Source of the DNA: Deltaproteobacteria bacterium
GTDB taxonomy: Bacteria > Myxococcota_A > UBA9160 > UBA6930
Reading direction: 5' to 3'
Length of the DNA stretch: 60,426 bases
Assembly: GCA_029261795.1 (NCBI GenBank)
Contig: JAJDAP010000080.1
Span: forward strand, 1 to 60,426
The position numbers and the translations under genes were made by a program. The notes under the pieces were generated by a model. It saw only the letters and a list, made by a program, of their open reading frames with translations. It ran no database searches and was not told where the DNA came from. Positions 50,505 through 58,543 of the stretch are shown piece after piece; the first letter of the stretch is position 1, and every line of letters begins with the position of its first letter.

Positions 50505-51220
50505 CCTTTCCAGTGTGATACCAGCACGGCGTCATCGAGTTCCGAGTATTCGATGTGGGCTTCGATGAAGGTGCTTTCGAAATCCGCGCGCGCTTGCATC
50601 CAAGGGAGATACGGATTGTCTCCGAAGAACTTCCCGAGGTTGTCGGCTACGACCACGGCACCGGGCCGCAGCAGACCGTGCGCCAGGATCCGTTCCATGT
50701 CGGCCTGATACAGGCCCTTCCAGTGATCGAGGAAGACGATGTCGAAAGGTTCCTCGAGCGTTGGAATCACCGCCTCGGAGCCGCCATCGTGAAATTCCGT
50801 GCGGTCGGCGAGGCCCGCGAAGGCGGCCATGGCGGTCGCCACGCGCCGCGCCGTCGGATCGTTGTCGATCGAGACCACGAGACCGGGCACTTCCAGGTGC
50901 TGGGCCATCAGCACCGCCGAGTAACCGACGAAGCTGCCCAGTTCGAGGACCCTGGCCGTCGGACCCGCCTTCTTGACAAGGTCCTCGAGCATCGGCCCTT
51001 TCTCGTCGCCCACGTTCATCAAGAACCGCCGGTTCCGGCCGAACTCGTCCAGCGTCCTGAGCACCGACGCCGGATCATCGCGCGTCGCCTGGCTCTCGAC
51101 CGCGGCGAGCGCAGCCTCGCGCCGACCGCGCTCCCCGCGGAACAGCGCTCGAAGCTCTCCGCGCAGGAAGTTCGCCGCGAAGGACAGTCGGTCGCGCCAG
51201 GGAGAAGCTTGTTCCGGCAT
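50501..51220 (-). CDS. O-methyltransferase (COMT-like)
   Basis: A 239-residue SAM-dependent O-methyltransferase of the catechol/caffeoyl-CoA type. Core: GPMLEDLVKKAGPTARVLEL then GSFVGYSAVLMAQHL (motif I) near residue 95, VVSIDNDPTARRVATAM near residue 118, and FDIVFLDHWKGLYQADME near residue 160, with the metal-binding Asp and downstream VVADNLGKFF. ATG 51220 is preceded at six bases by a perfect TACAAT, and no Shine-Dalgarno exists, so leaderless initiation is likely. It would methylate a vicinal diol or catechol in a Mg2+-dependent reaction. Confidence 0.9.
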   Translation of the reverse strand: MPEQASPWRDRLSFAANFLRGELRALFRGERGRREAALAAVESQATRDDPASVLRTLDEFGRNRRFLMNVGDEKGPMLEDLVKKAGPTARVLELGSFVGYSAVLMAQHLEVPGLVVSIDNDPTARRVATAMAAFAGLADRTEFHDGGSEAVIPTLEEPFDIVFLDHWKGLYQADMERILAHGLLRPGAVVVADNLGKFFGDNPYLPWMQARADFESTFIEAHIEYSELDDAVLVSHWKG

Positions 51221-51226
51221 TCGTGG

Positions 51227-51232
51227 ATTGTA
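51227..51232 (-). promoter_or_regulatory. -10 element TACAAT, putative leaderless start (O-methyltransferase)
   Basis: On the minus strand TACAAT, one base from the TATAAT consensus, ends six bases before ATG 51220. No ribosome-binding site is present. The best single example of the TAnnnT-6-ATG pattern in this window. Confidence 0.5.
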
Positions 51233-51314
51233 CGCGATCGGCCCGACGCAACCGAAGCGCAACGAACCGACTATGCTCTGGGCCGCGGGAGTCAAGCCCG
51301 CTGGAGGAGTTGGA

Positions 51315-52073
51315 ATGGATCTGGGACTGAAGGGCCGCAAGGCCATCGTGACGGGTGGCAGCCGCGGCATCGGACGGGCGATCGCAGAAACCCTGGTCGG
51401 CGAAGGTTGTGACGTCGCCATCTGCTCGCGCGGTGCCGAGGGCGTCGAGGCCGCTGTGAAAGCACTGGAATCTGGCGGAACCCGCGTGATCGGTCGCGCC
51501 GTCGACGTGGGCGACAAGGACGCCCTCGAAGGGTTCATCCAGGAGGCGATCACCGAACTCGGTGGCCTCGACATCCTGGTCTCCAACCCGAGTGGCGGCA
51601 ACGGTGTCGACGAAGCCTCCTGGAAGGGCAACTTCGACGTCGACCTGATGGGTGCCGTGCGCACGGTCAATGCAGCAGTCCCCGCCCTCGCCGAGAGCGA
51701 TGCTGCGAGCGTAACCTTCATCAGCTCGACCGCCGCCCTCGAGACGTTCATGGGTCCGACCTCGTACAACGCGATCAAGGCCGCCCTGATCACGCACTCG
51801 AATGGGCTCTCCCAGGCGCTCGCGCCCCAGGGCATCCGCGTGAACACCATTGCACCCGGGCCGATCCTGATCGAGGGTGGAGCCTGGGACATGATCAAGA
51901 CGCATAACACGGCCATGTACGATGGCGCGCTAGCGCAGATCCCGACCGGACGGATGGGCAGCGCCCAGGAAGTCGCCGACGCCGTCACGTTCCTCGCGAG
52001 CGGCCGCTCGGGCTTCACCACCGGCGTCAACCTCGTGATCGACGGCGGCTTCACCAAGCGCGTCAACTTCTAG
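51315..52073 (+). CDS. Short-chain dehydrogenase/reductase
   Basis: A 252-residue classical SDR: TGGSRGIGRAIAE near residue 13, VDVGDKD, the NNAG-position variant VSNPSGGNG, catalytic TFISSTAALE (Ser) and SYNAIKAALI (Tyr-x3-Lys), then NTIAPGPI. C-terminal VNLVIDGG. ATG 51315 has GGAGGAGT. First gene of a five-gene run with the molybdopterin oxidoreductase (16 bp downstream), Coq4-like, DoxX-like and phosphotransferase genes. The altered N-x-x-G loop (SNPSGG) occurs in some SDR subfamilies, including 3-oxoacyl-reductase-like proteins. The substrate is unknown. Confidence 0.93.
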   Translation: MDLGLKGRKAIVTGGSRGIGRAIAETLVGEGCDVAICSRGAEGVEAAVKALESGGTRVIGRAVDVGDKDALEGFIQEAITELGGLDILVSNPSGGNGVDEASWKGNFDVDLMGAVRTVNAAVPALAESDAASVTFISSTAALETFMGPTSYNAIKAALITHSNGLSQALAPQGIRVNTIAPGPILIEGGAWDMIKTHNTAMYDGALAQIPTGRMGSAQEVADAVTFLASGRSGFTTGVNLVIDGGFTKRVNF

Positions 52074-52089
52074 CTCCCAGGGTTCGCCG

Positions 52090-54237
52090 ATGACGGAGAC
52101 GCACAAGTCGTTCTGTCGCTTCTGCCACGTCTTCTGCGGGGTCGAAGTCGACGTCGAAGACGGGCGCATCACCGAGGTGCGCGGCGACTTCGAGAATGAG
52201 GTCACGAACGGCTACACCTGCGCGAAGGGACGCGCCGAGGTCGAGCGGATCTACCATCCGGACCGGTTGCTCGGCCCGATGAAGCGCGGGCCCCGGGGCT
52301 TCGCGCCTATCGCGCCGGACCGGGCCCTCGACGAGATCGCGGAGAAGCTGGGCGACATCATCGCGCGTCACGGACCCGATTCCGTGGCCGTGTACGTCGG
52401 CTGCGGGGGCCATCGAACCTCGGCAGGAGGCCCCTGGTTCATTGCGCGTTGGCTCCAGGCCCTGGGTTCGAAGCGGCTCTACACTTCCTTCACGATCGAT
52501 TCGCCGAGCCTGAATATCGCCGGCAATCGCTTCTTCGGCGGCCCGGTGCCGGCCAACCTGCTCGACGTGGAGCGCGCCGAGGCCGTGATGTTCGTCGGCA
52601 CCAACCCGCTGGCCTCACACCAGCTGAACATGCCGCAATCGAACCCGGCCAGCCGGGTGCGCAACGCTCAGCGGCGCGGGGCCAAGCTGATCGTGGTCGA
52701 CCCGCGCCGTTCGGATGCGGCGCGGCGCGCGGACATCCACCTCCAGGTCAAACCCGGCGAGGATGCGACGCTACTCGCTGGCATGGTGAAGGTCATCCTC
52801 GATCGGGGCCTCCAGGACCACGCCTACGTCGGCGATTTCGTCAGCGGCATCGACGCCCTGCACGAAGCCGTCGGCGACTTCGACCTCGACTACGTCGAAC
52901 TGCGCACCGGGGTGCAGCGGGAACTCGTCGAAGAAGCGGCTGTGGTGTTCGCGACGGCGCGAACCGGCGGCGCCACCAGCGGCACCGGCATGCACATGGC
53001 GCCGCATCACAACCTGGCCACCCAGTTGGTGATGACGCTCAACGGACTCTGCGGCCGCTACGACAAGCCGGGCGGCATGAACCGCTGCGAGGGTCCATTG
53101 GGTCGCGAGTTCGGTCCGGGCAACGGGCCGATCCCGTTGCCGGAGCCGCCGAAATCCCGCATCCGTGGGATCTCCGCAATGAACGGTCTGTTTGGCGGCT
53201 ATTTCGAGATGCCGACGAACACGCTGACGGACGAGATGCTGACCCCGGGCGACGGCCAGATCCGCGCGCTCATCGTGAACGGGGGCAACCCGGCCCTCGT
53301 GTTCTCGGAAGAAGCCTCCACCGTGAAGGCGCTCAAGGGGCTCGAACTGCTCGTCGTCAACGATCTCTTCCAGTCCGCGACCGCCGAATATGCCGACTAC
53401 GTGATGGCGGTGAAGCATCCCTTCGAGCGCGTCGACGTTCCGAAGCTGATGGACGCGATGTATCCGTTCCCGTTCTCACAATACGCGGACAAGATCGTCG
53501 ACGGCCCGGAAGATTGCCTCGAGGAATGGCAGATCTTCTGGCACCTCGCGATGCGACTCGGTCTTCCGCTGCGCGTCGGACCGCTCACGGCCGAGCGAAT
53601 GCCCACCACCGACGAGCTGCTCGACGCCCAGAACCGCCATGGACGCATCTCCATGGACGAGATCCGCCAGCATCCCGGCGGGAAGGTCTTCGGCGATCGC
53701 CACACCCAGAGCGGCGGGGTGATCCCCAACATGATCGGGCACGCCGACCAGCGCATGGCGGCTGGCCATCCCGAGGTGCTCGCGGAGCTTCGCCAGGTAC
53801 GCGCCGAGCCGCTGCCCAACGCCGGCGAATACGGTGGCGAAGGCGATGCCCGCTTCGAGTTCCGCATGATCACCTACCGCATGAAGGAGGTGTATTGCAC
53901 ACAGGGCCAGAACCTTCCTTCGCTGCGAAAACGTCGTTCCTACAATCCCGTGCTGATGCATCCGGACGTGATGCGGGCGAGAGGCCTCGCGGACGGGGAC
54001 ATGGTGAACGTGCAGAGCGCCTACGGCGAGGTCGAAGGCATCGTCGAAGCCAGCGATACCGTGCGCCGCGATGTAATCGCTTTCGCATTCGGTTGGGGCA
54101 ACCCGGCCGATCCGCGGCCAGCCGCCGAGAAGGGCAGCAATGTGCAGCGCTTGATCCCGGACGACGAGCTCTACGATTCCGTGACCGGCCTCGCGCGCCA
54201 GAGCGCACTTCCCGTCAACGTTTCGGCGGTGGTTTGA
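52090..54237 (+). CDS. Molybdopterin-dependent oxidoreductase (FdhF/NapA-like superfamily)
   Basis: A 715-residue cytoplasmic enzyme of the DMSO-reductase superfamily. The N-terminal [4Fe-4S] motif is C9-x2-C12-x3-C16-x27-C44. The molybdopterin-binding core follows: MFVGTNPLASHQLNMPQSNP near residue 175, IVVDPRRSDAARRADIHLQ near residue 200, LNGLCGRYDKPGGMNRCEG near residue 315. The C-terminal domain starts near FRMITYRMKEVYCTQGQNLP. At the metal-ligand position the sequence reads FTIDSPSLNIAG, with no Cys or Sec, so this is not a standard formate dehydrogenase; the ligand would be Ser or Asp. It has no Tat signal. Its stop overlaps the Coq4-like start by four bases. The substrate is unknown. 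Confidence 0.93.
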   Translation: MTETHKSFCRFCHVFCGVEVDVEDGRITEVRGDFENEVTNGYTCAKGRAEVERIYHPDRLLGPMKRGPRGFAPIAPDRALDEIAEKLGDIIARHGPDSVAVYVGCGGHRTSAGGPWFIARWLQALGSKRLYTSFTIDSPSLNIAGNRFFGGPVPANLLDVERAEAVMFVGTNPLASHQLNMPQSNPASRVRNAQRRGAKLIVVDPRRSDAARRADIHLQVKPGEDATLLAGMVKVILDRGLQDHAYVGDFVSGIDALHEAVGDFDLDYVELRTGVQRELVEEAAVVFATARTGGATSGTGMHMAPHHNLATQLVMTLNGLCGRYDKPGGMNRCEGPLGREFGPGNGPIPLPEPPKSRIRGISAMNGLFGGYFEMPTNTLTDEMLTPGDGQIRALIVNGGNPALVFSEEASTVKALKGLELLVVNDLFQSATAEYADYVMAVKHPFERVDVPKLMDAMYPFPFSQYADKIVDGPEDCLEEWQIFWHLAMRLGLPLRVGPLTAERMPTTDELLDAQNRHGRISMDEIRQHPGGKVFGDRHTQSGGVIPNMIGHADQRMAAGHPEVLAELRQVRAEPLPNAGEYGGEGDARFEFRMITYRMKEVYCTQGQNLPSLRKRRSYNPVLMHPDVMRARGLADGDMVNVQSAYGEVEGIVEASDTVRRDVIAFAFGWGNPADPRPAAEKGSNVQRLIPDDELYDSVTGLARQSALPVNVSAVV

Positions 54238-54797
54238 GCGCCCGGGTCGATGACACGCTGTCGATCCGAGCAGGCCGCGACGCCTATTTCTCCGCCAACG
54301 GTTTCCCTGCGGGCGGCGGCTACGATGCAAAGTGGGTCAAGCTGAAGGCCTTCGGAATTCCCTTCGCGTTCCCGAATACCGAGGCTCGCAAGCGTCAGGT
54401 TCCCGCCCACGACATCCACCACGTCCTGACCGGCTACGGCACGGACCTGGTCGGCGAAGCCGAGATCGGTGCCTGGGAAATCGGTTCCGTCTGCGATGGA
54501 CCAGCCCGTCATCTGGGTTTGCGCGTGATGGGAATGGCCAACCTGTGGGCACCGGGGCGGGTGTTCCGCGCATTCGTTCGCGGGCGCCATTGCAAGAACT
54601 TCTATCAGACCGAGATCGACGACGGCATGCTTGCTCGGGTCGTGGGCGAAGCGCGCAAGGAACTCGGTCTCGATCTCGACCCTCCGCCGGCCACTGTCGC
54701 GGAACGGGTGGCATTCCTCGGCTTCAGTACCCTGGCTGCCGCGATCACCTGGGGCCCGCTTCCCGTACTTGCCGCACTCTGGTGGTGGCTCTCGTGA
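54234..54797 (+). CDS. Coq4-like protein
   Basis: A 187-residue protein with the zinc motif of the ubiquinone-biosynthesis protein Coq4: HDIHH, then eleven residues, then E (HDIHHVLTGYGTDLVGE), near residue 60. This HDxxH-x11-E arrangement defines the family. The surrounding segments also fit (PFAFPNTEARKRQVPAHD; LWAPGRVFRAFVRGRHCKNF). Coq4 is needed for a decarboxylation/hydroxylation step in CoQ synthesis. Here the gene is read from TTG 54234 inside the stop of the molybdoenzyme (TTGA overlap), so it is coupled to it and may serve that system instead. The C-terminus ends in a hydrophobic helix. Confidence 0.8.
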   Translation: MSARVDDTLSIRAGRDAYFSANGFPAGGGYDAKWVKLKAFGIPFAFPNTEARKRQVPAHDIHHVLTGYGTDLVGEAEIGAWEIGSVCDGPARHLGLRVMGMANLWAPGRVFRAFVRGRHCKNFYQTEIDDGMLARVVGEARKELGLDLDPPPATVAERVAFLGFSTLAAAITWGPLPVLAALWWWLS

Positions 54798-54828
54798 AGC
54801 GTCGATTCCCCAACCCGAAGGAGAACTG

Positions 54829-55236
54829 ATGTCCGAATTCCTGAAGCTGCCGCGGGGGATCCTGAAGCGGATCCTGTTGTTCTTGCTGGCGCTGATGTAC
54901 GTCGCCATCGGCGTGCAGCACTTCACCGCGCCCGAGGGGTTTGTCGCCATCGTGCCGCCCTACCTTCCGGCAGCACTCCTGCTCGTCTACATCAGCGGTG
55001 TGGCCGAGATCCTTGGGGGTCTTGGCGTGATCCCATTCGCCACCCGCAAGTGGGCCGGTTGGGGAATCATCGCGTTGTTGGTCGCCGTCTTCCCGGCGAA
55101 CCTCCACATGGCCTTGAACCCCCAGGACTTTCCGGAAGTAGCCACGGGGTTCATCTACGGCCGCCTTCCGTTCCAGCTGGTCTTCGCCGTCTGGGCCTGG
55201 TGGGTAACGCAGCCGGACGCCGAAGCGACCGACTGA
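54829..55236 (+). CDS. DoxX-family membrane protein
   Basis: A 135-residue protein with four helices: RILLFLLALMYVAIGVQHFT, LLLVYISGVAEILGGLGVIP, WGIIALLVAVFPANLHMALN, and FQLVFAVWAWWV. The GVAEILGGLG segment and the overall layout match the DoxX/DoxD-like family, some members of which are quinone-linked membrane subunits. ATG 54829 has AAGGAG. It lies 31 bp after the Coq4-like gene and 18 bp before the phosphotransferase gene, in the same operon as the molybdoenzyme. A route for electrons from the oxidoreductase to quinones is a natural but untested inference. Confidence 0.88.
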   Translation: MSEFLKLPRGILKRILLFLLALMYVAIGVQHFTAPEGFVAIVPPYLPAALLLVYISGVAEILGGLGVIPFATRKWAGWGIIALLVAVFPANLHMALNPQDFPEVATGFIYGRLPFQLVFAVWAWWVTQPDAEATD

Positions 55237-55254
55237 CGACGGGGGCGAAGCACG

Positions 55255-56337
55255 ATGCCCGACGACTGGAACGCGCTTCGAGATCCCCTCGCTGCATGGC
55301 TCCTGCCGAGGCTCGATGGGGCGAATGCCATCGAGATCGGCGATCTCGGAAGCCACGGCAGTGGTTATTCGGCGGAAACCGTCGTCGTTCCCATGCGGGT
55401 GACGCGCGGAGGAGACACCTCGGACGAGAAGGTCGTGCTCCGAAAGGAAGTCGACGAACCCGCGATCTATCCGCAACAAGCACCTGGGCTGGATGTGGAA
55501 GTCGAGATCCAATACCGCGCCATGGACGGGCTGCGGAAGGCATCGAAGCTGCCCCTTGCGCCCTTGCTCGGCTACGAGTCCGATCCCTCGGTACTCGGTA
55601 CACCCTTCTTCGTGATGGGCTTCGTCGACGGCGAGGTGCCCGTACTCGACCCGCCCTACACCAAGGAGGGCTACTTCTTCGACGCAACTCCGGAGCAACG
55701 GCATCGCATGCTGGCCACGGGCCTCGCCAGCCTGGCGGATCTCCACCGGATCGATTGGCAAGCAGCCGGCTTCGAGTGGCTCGTGCCACCCGGAACCACG
55801 CCCGGAGCCTCCGCACAGACCGAGCTGTGGGCAGCCTTCGGCGAGCGCGAACTGCGAGGGCGGGTCCACCTCATTTTCGAAGCAGGCGTTGCCCATTTGC
55901 GTGCGCAGCTCCCAGCCGCTGAAACGTTATGCGTCAGCTGGGGCGACGCGAGGCCCGGCAACATCATCTGGCAGGATTTCCGCCCGGCCTGTCTGACCGA
56001 CTTCGAGAACATCGCCATCGGCACCCCGGAACTCGACCTGGGCTGGTGGTTGATGTTCGATCGCACCTGCCACGAGGGCGTCGGTGCACCACGGCTAGCC
56101 GGCGAGCGGACCCGCGAAGAGCAGCGGGATCTCTACTGCGAAGCCTCCGGCCGGGATGTCGGCGACCTGCACTACTGGGAGGTCCTGGCCGCCACCCGCT
56201 ACTGCGCCATCGTGGCCCGGGTGATGAACCGCTACGAAGAACGCGGATTGTTGCCGGCGGATCACACGGTCTGGCGCAACAACCCGCCCTCGACCGTGCT
56301 CGCCGGGCTCCTCGAACTCGATCCCGGGGCCGGCTGA
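55255..56337 (+). CDS. Phosphotransferase family (APH-like kinase) protein
   Basis: A 360-residue protein of the aminoglycoside-phosphotransferase/choline-kinase fold. N-lobe: SAETVVVPMRVTRGG and VVLRKEVDE (ATP-binding Lys). C-lobe: CVSWGDARPGNIIWQDFRPA near residue 223, the Brenner-type HxD loop with WGD in place of HGD, and LTDFENIAIGTPELDLGWWL (metal Asp) near residue 247. This subset is abundant in actinobacteria and other catabolic bacteria next to acyl-CoA dehydrogenases, where its substrate is unknown. It is the last gene of the five-gene operon from 51315. The next gene is the tRNA-His. Confidence 0.9.
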   Translation: MPDDWNALRDPLAAWLLPRLDGANAIEIGDLGSHGSGYSAETVVVPMRVTRGGDTSDEKVVLRKEVDEPAIYPQQAPGLDVEVEIQYRAMDGLRKASKLPLAPLLGYESDPSVLGTPFFVMGFVDGEVPVLDPPYTKEGYFFDATPEQRHRMLATGLASLADLHRIDWQAAGFEWLVPPGTTPGASAQTELWAAFGERELRGRVHLIFEAGVAHLRAQLPAAETLCVSWGDARPGNIIWQDFRPACLTDFENIAIGTPELDLGWWLMFDRTCHEGVGAPRLAGERTREEQRDLYCEASGRDVGDLHYWEVLAATRYCAIVARVMNRYEERGLLPADHTVWRNNPPSTVLAGLLELDPGAG

Positions 56338-56344
56338 GGCTCCG

Positions 56345-56373
56345 TTGACTGCCGAGAGGCCGAGCCCTAGTTT
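56345..56373 (+). promoter_or_regulatory. Promoter of tRNA-His
   Basis: TTGACT at 56345-56350 and TAGTTT at 56368-56373 with a 17-base spacer. Transcription would start a few bases upstream of the tRNA at 56385. It is the best sigma-70-type match in the window. Confidence 0.7.
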
Positions 56374-56384
56374 CGGCCGCCTGC

Positions 56385-56462
56385 GGTGGGTATAGCTCAG
56401 CTGGTTAGAGCGCCGGATTGTGATTCCGGAGGCCGGGGGTTCGAGTCCCCTTACCCACCCCA
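56385..56462 (+). tRNA. tRNA-His (GUG)
   Basis: Cloverleaf with a 7-bp acceptor stem (GTGGGTA at 56386-56392 pairing with TACCCAC at 56452-56458), D-loop AGCTCAGCTGGTTAGAGC, anticodon GTG in GATTGTGATTCC, and a T-arm around GGTTCGAGTCC. The base before the stem is G (56385, the tRNA-His G-1), opposite the C at position 73. CCA is encoded at 56460-56462. It has its own promoter directly upstream. Confidence 0.95.
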
Positions 56463-56482
56463 GCCGCCCTCCTCGGGATGCG

Positions 56483-56542
56483 CGCACGGACCTTGTCCGC
56501 ACGGACCTTGTCCGCACGGACCTCGTCCGCACGGACCTTGCC
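56483..56542 (+). repeat. Four 15-bp tandem repeats
   Basis: Four units of CGCACGGACCTTGTC (the third has CTCGTC and the last ends TTGCC) just 3' of the tRNA-His. The 15-bp period would encode a five-residue repeat if translated, but no supported gene covers it. It is probably a non-coding spacer repeat; copy number may vary between strains. Confidence 0.85.
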
Positions 56543-56624
56543 TCACCGGGTTTGGCCGCCGTGGGCCGGGATCCGGGTTTGGCCGGGATCAGCGCTAGGT
56601 TCCGCGCCATGGAGAGACGACCTG

Positions 56625-57158
56625 ATGAGCGATGATCTTGGCTTCGATCCGGAACGGACCTGGCTTGCCGTCGAAGCACGCATGGAGCAGGAAGAGGACC
56701 CGATCGTGAAGGCCCTGCTCGGCCAGGTTCGCGATCACATGCGAAGCGAGATCCGCGGCGAGTTCGACGCCTTGATGGCAACGCTGGTAGACGAGCCGCA
56801 ATACCATCTCTGGGGATTGCCGACGGAAGGCGGCCCGAAGGGGCGCGAGGCCGTCGCGAGCTTCTACCGCGACATGTTCGAGGGCGGCGGCAACCGCTTC
56901 CACTTCGAAGTCGAGCGGGTGTTCGCGGATCGCGCCGGCGTCGTTACCGAGGGCGCCATGCGTCAACCGATGGCAGGCACCATCCTGGCAGCCTCCGGCG
57001 TCACCGAAGTGTCGGGCGAACCGCTGGACCTCGAAGCCAGCTACCTGGCGGTCTGGCAGCTGCTGACGGTGTGGCCCGCCGGCGAGGGCGGACGCCTGCT
57101 CGGAGAGGACATCTACTTCGGGAGCCCGCCGATGGCACGGCTCACGCGCTTGCCTTAG
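56625..57158 (+). CDS. NTF2/SnoaL-like protein
   Basis: A 177-residue cone-fold protein: EFDALMATLVDEPQYHLWGL near residue 46, GPKGREAVASFYRDMFEGGG near residue 68, YLAVWQLLTVWPAGEGGRLL near residue 145. It resembles the NTF2-like gene at 14771 (FEALMATVSPRAHYHSYAA), suggesting a paralogue. ATG 56625 has GGAGAGACGA upstream; the long open frame back to 56478 covers the tandem repeats and is not protein-like. A -10-like TAGGTT lies at 56596-56601, seven bases before another ATG (56609) of an eight-codon frame that overlaps this start, so that ATG may only form the leader. Confidence 0.85.
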   Translation: MSDDLGFDPERTWLAVEARMEQEEDPIVKALLGQVRDHMRSEIRGEFDALMATLVDEPQYHLWGLPTEGGPKGREAVASFYRDMFEGGGNRFHFEVERVFADRAGVVTEGAMRQPMAGTILAASGVTEVSGEPLDLEASYLAVWQLLTVWPAGEGGRLLGEDIYFGSPPMARLTRLP

Positions 57159-57198
57159 GGCCCAGTGACACGGTCGCAATACTTGCGACTTTCTTGGC

Positions 57199-58521
57199 AT
57201 GTATCGCCTCTTCTCCTGGGAACTCAGCTATTTCTCCGGCAAGGTGCGCGCCTACCTGCGTTACAAGCAACGCATGGGCGGCCTTGGCCCGGGCTTCGAG
57301 GACATCCTCGCCACGCCGGAACTCATCCAGGGGTTGCTGGTGCCGAAGTCCGGTAGTCCGGCGGTGCCGCAGCTGATGACCCCCGATGGCCGCTGGGTGC
57401 AGGATTCGAGTGAGATCATCGATACCTGCGAAGCGGCTCATCCCACGCCGCTCGTCTCTCCCGATCCTGGCACGCACCCACGCCAGGCCGTAGCCTCGTA
57501 TCTGATCGAACTGCTGGCCGACGAGTGGATGGTCGTTCCTGGCTTCTGGGAGCGTTGGTACTTCAGCGAAGACGGTCGCAACCCCAGCCATCGCGCTTTC
57601 AACGAACAGCAATGGGGAGCAGTCTTCGCGCCAGATGCCTCGGGTGCGGAGCGCCGCGCCGCAGGAGCGATGTTATTCGAGCAAGCCTTTGGGATCTCGC
57701 ACTCTCGCGAGGAGCCGCAGGGCGTCTACGCGGGGCTGGTCCACCTCGGCGTGACCAAAGAGACCGAGCATGCGTGGCAGGCCAGCCAGCATCGCCTGTT
57801 GGGCCATCTCGAAACGCACTTCTCGGCCCACGATTACGTGCTGGGCGGTCGCCCTTCCCTCGGCGATTTCGGACTTCTCGGACCGCTCTACGCGCACCTG
57901 TACCGCGACGCCGTTTCCGGTTTCGCGCTGCGCACGCACTTCCCGATCGTGTGCGAATGGGTCGAGCGGACCAACGGCGAAGGTGCCCTCAGCGCTCGCA
58001 GCTACGACCAGCAGCTCTACTCCCTCGGTGCAGACGGCAAACTCGTCGGACGCCCAGCCAACAGCGACGGCGCACAGTGGCTGCCCGACGACGAGATTCC
58101 CGAGACCCTGCTGCCCGTGCTCGACACCTTCTTCGCCGAGATGTGGCCGGTGCTCACCGTGGCCATGGAGCGTCTGAGCTCCTTCATTGCCAGCGATGCC
58201 CACACGGCCGGCGCGGAGTTGCCCGGCAAGACGTTCTTCGCGACGCCGGGCTTCGAGGCCTACCAGACCGGCGACGGCGCCCTCACCCAGCCGTTCACGC
58301 TGGGCGATAGCAGCGGACGACGCATGGTGGTGCCATATCAGATGTGGATGCTAGGCCGCCTCGAGGAAATTCTGGATCGAGCCCGGGCGAGCGACGGCGG
58401 CAAGTCCGTCGACGAGCTGTTCGCGCGCACCAGTGGCGGCGAGGACCTGCTTTCCCTCGGCAGCCGTCTCGGTGGCTGCCGGGTTCGCAAGGAGGGCGGA
58501 CGCCTCCACTCGGTCGCCTGA
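57199..58521 (+). CDS. Glutathione S-transferase-like protein, extended
   Basis: A 440-residue protein with an N-terminal thioredoxin-like GST fold (YRLFSWELSYFSGKVRAYLR, then SPAVPQLMTPDGRWVQDSSE near residue 52) and a C-terminal all-helical domain (LLGHLETHFSAHDYVLGGRP; SLGDFGLLGPLYAHLYRDAV). The VPQL-x-TPDG and DSSEI segments correspond to the cis-Pro and glutathione-binding loops. At 440 residues it is far longer than the usual 200-230 of a GST, with about 150 extra C-terminal residues of unknown fold. No start problem: ATG 57199. The role could be conjugation, dehalogenation or isomerisation; none is shown. Confidence 0.85.
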   Translation: MYRLFSWELSYFSGKVRAYLRYKQRMGGLGPGFEDILATPELIQGLLVPKSGSPAVPQLMTPDGRWVQDSSEIIDTCEAAHPTPLVSPDPGTHPRQAVASYLIELLADEWMVVPGFWERWYFSEDGRNPSHRAFNEQQWGAVFAPDASGAERRAAGAMLFEQAFGISHSREEPQGVYAGLVHLGVTKETEHAWQASQHRLLGHLETHFSAHDYVLGGRPSLGDFGLLGPLYAHLYRDAVSGFALRTHFPIVCEWVERTNGEGALSARSYDQQLYSLGADGKLVGRPANSDGAQWLPDDEIPETLLPVLDTFFAEMWPVLTVAMERLSSFIASDAHTAGAELPGKTFFATPGFEAYQTGDGALTQPFTLGDSSGRRMVVPYQMWMLGRLEEILDRARASDGGKSVDELFARTSGGEDLLSLGSRLGGCRVRKEGGRLHSVA

Positions 58522-58543
58522 TTCCCGGGCTCCTGGCCGGACG

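Noticed and set aside
52449..54797. 782-codon plus-strand frame overlapping the molybdoenzyme gene.
   Set aside because: It is the +1 shadow of the molybdopterin oxidoreductase for most of its length. Only its last 188 codons (54234-54797) are real, as the Coq4-like gene.
56483..56542. CRISPR-like array.
   Set aside because: Units are 15 bp, contiguous and without spacers.
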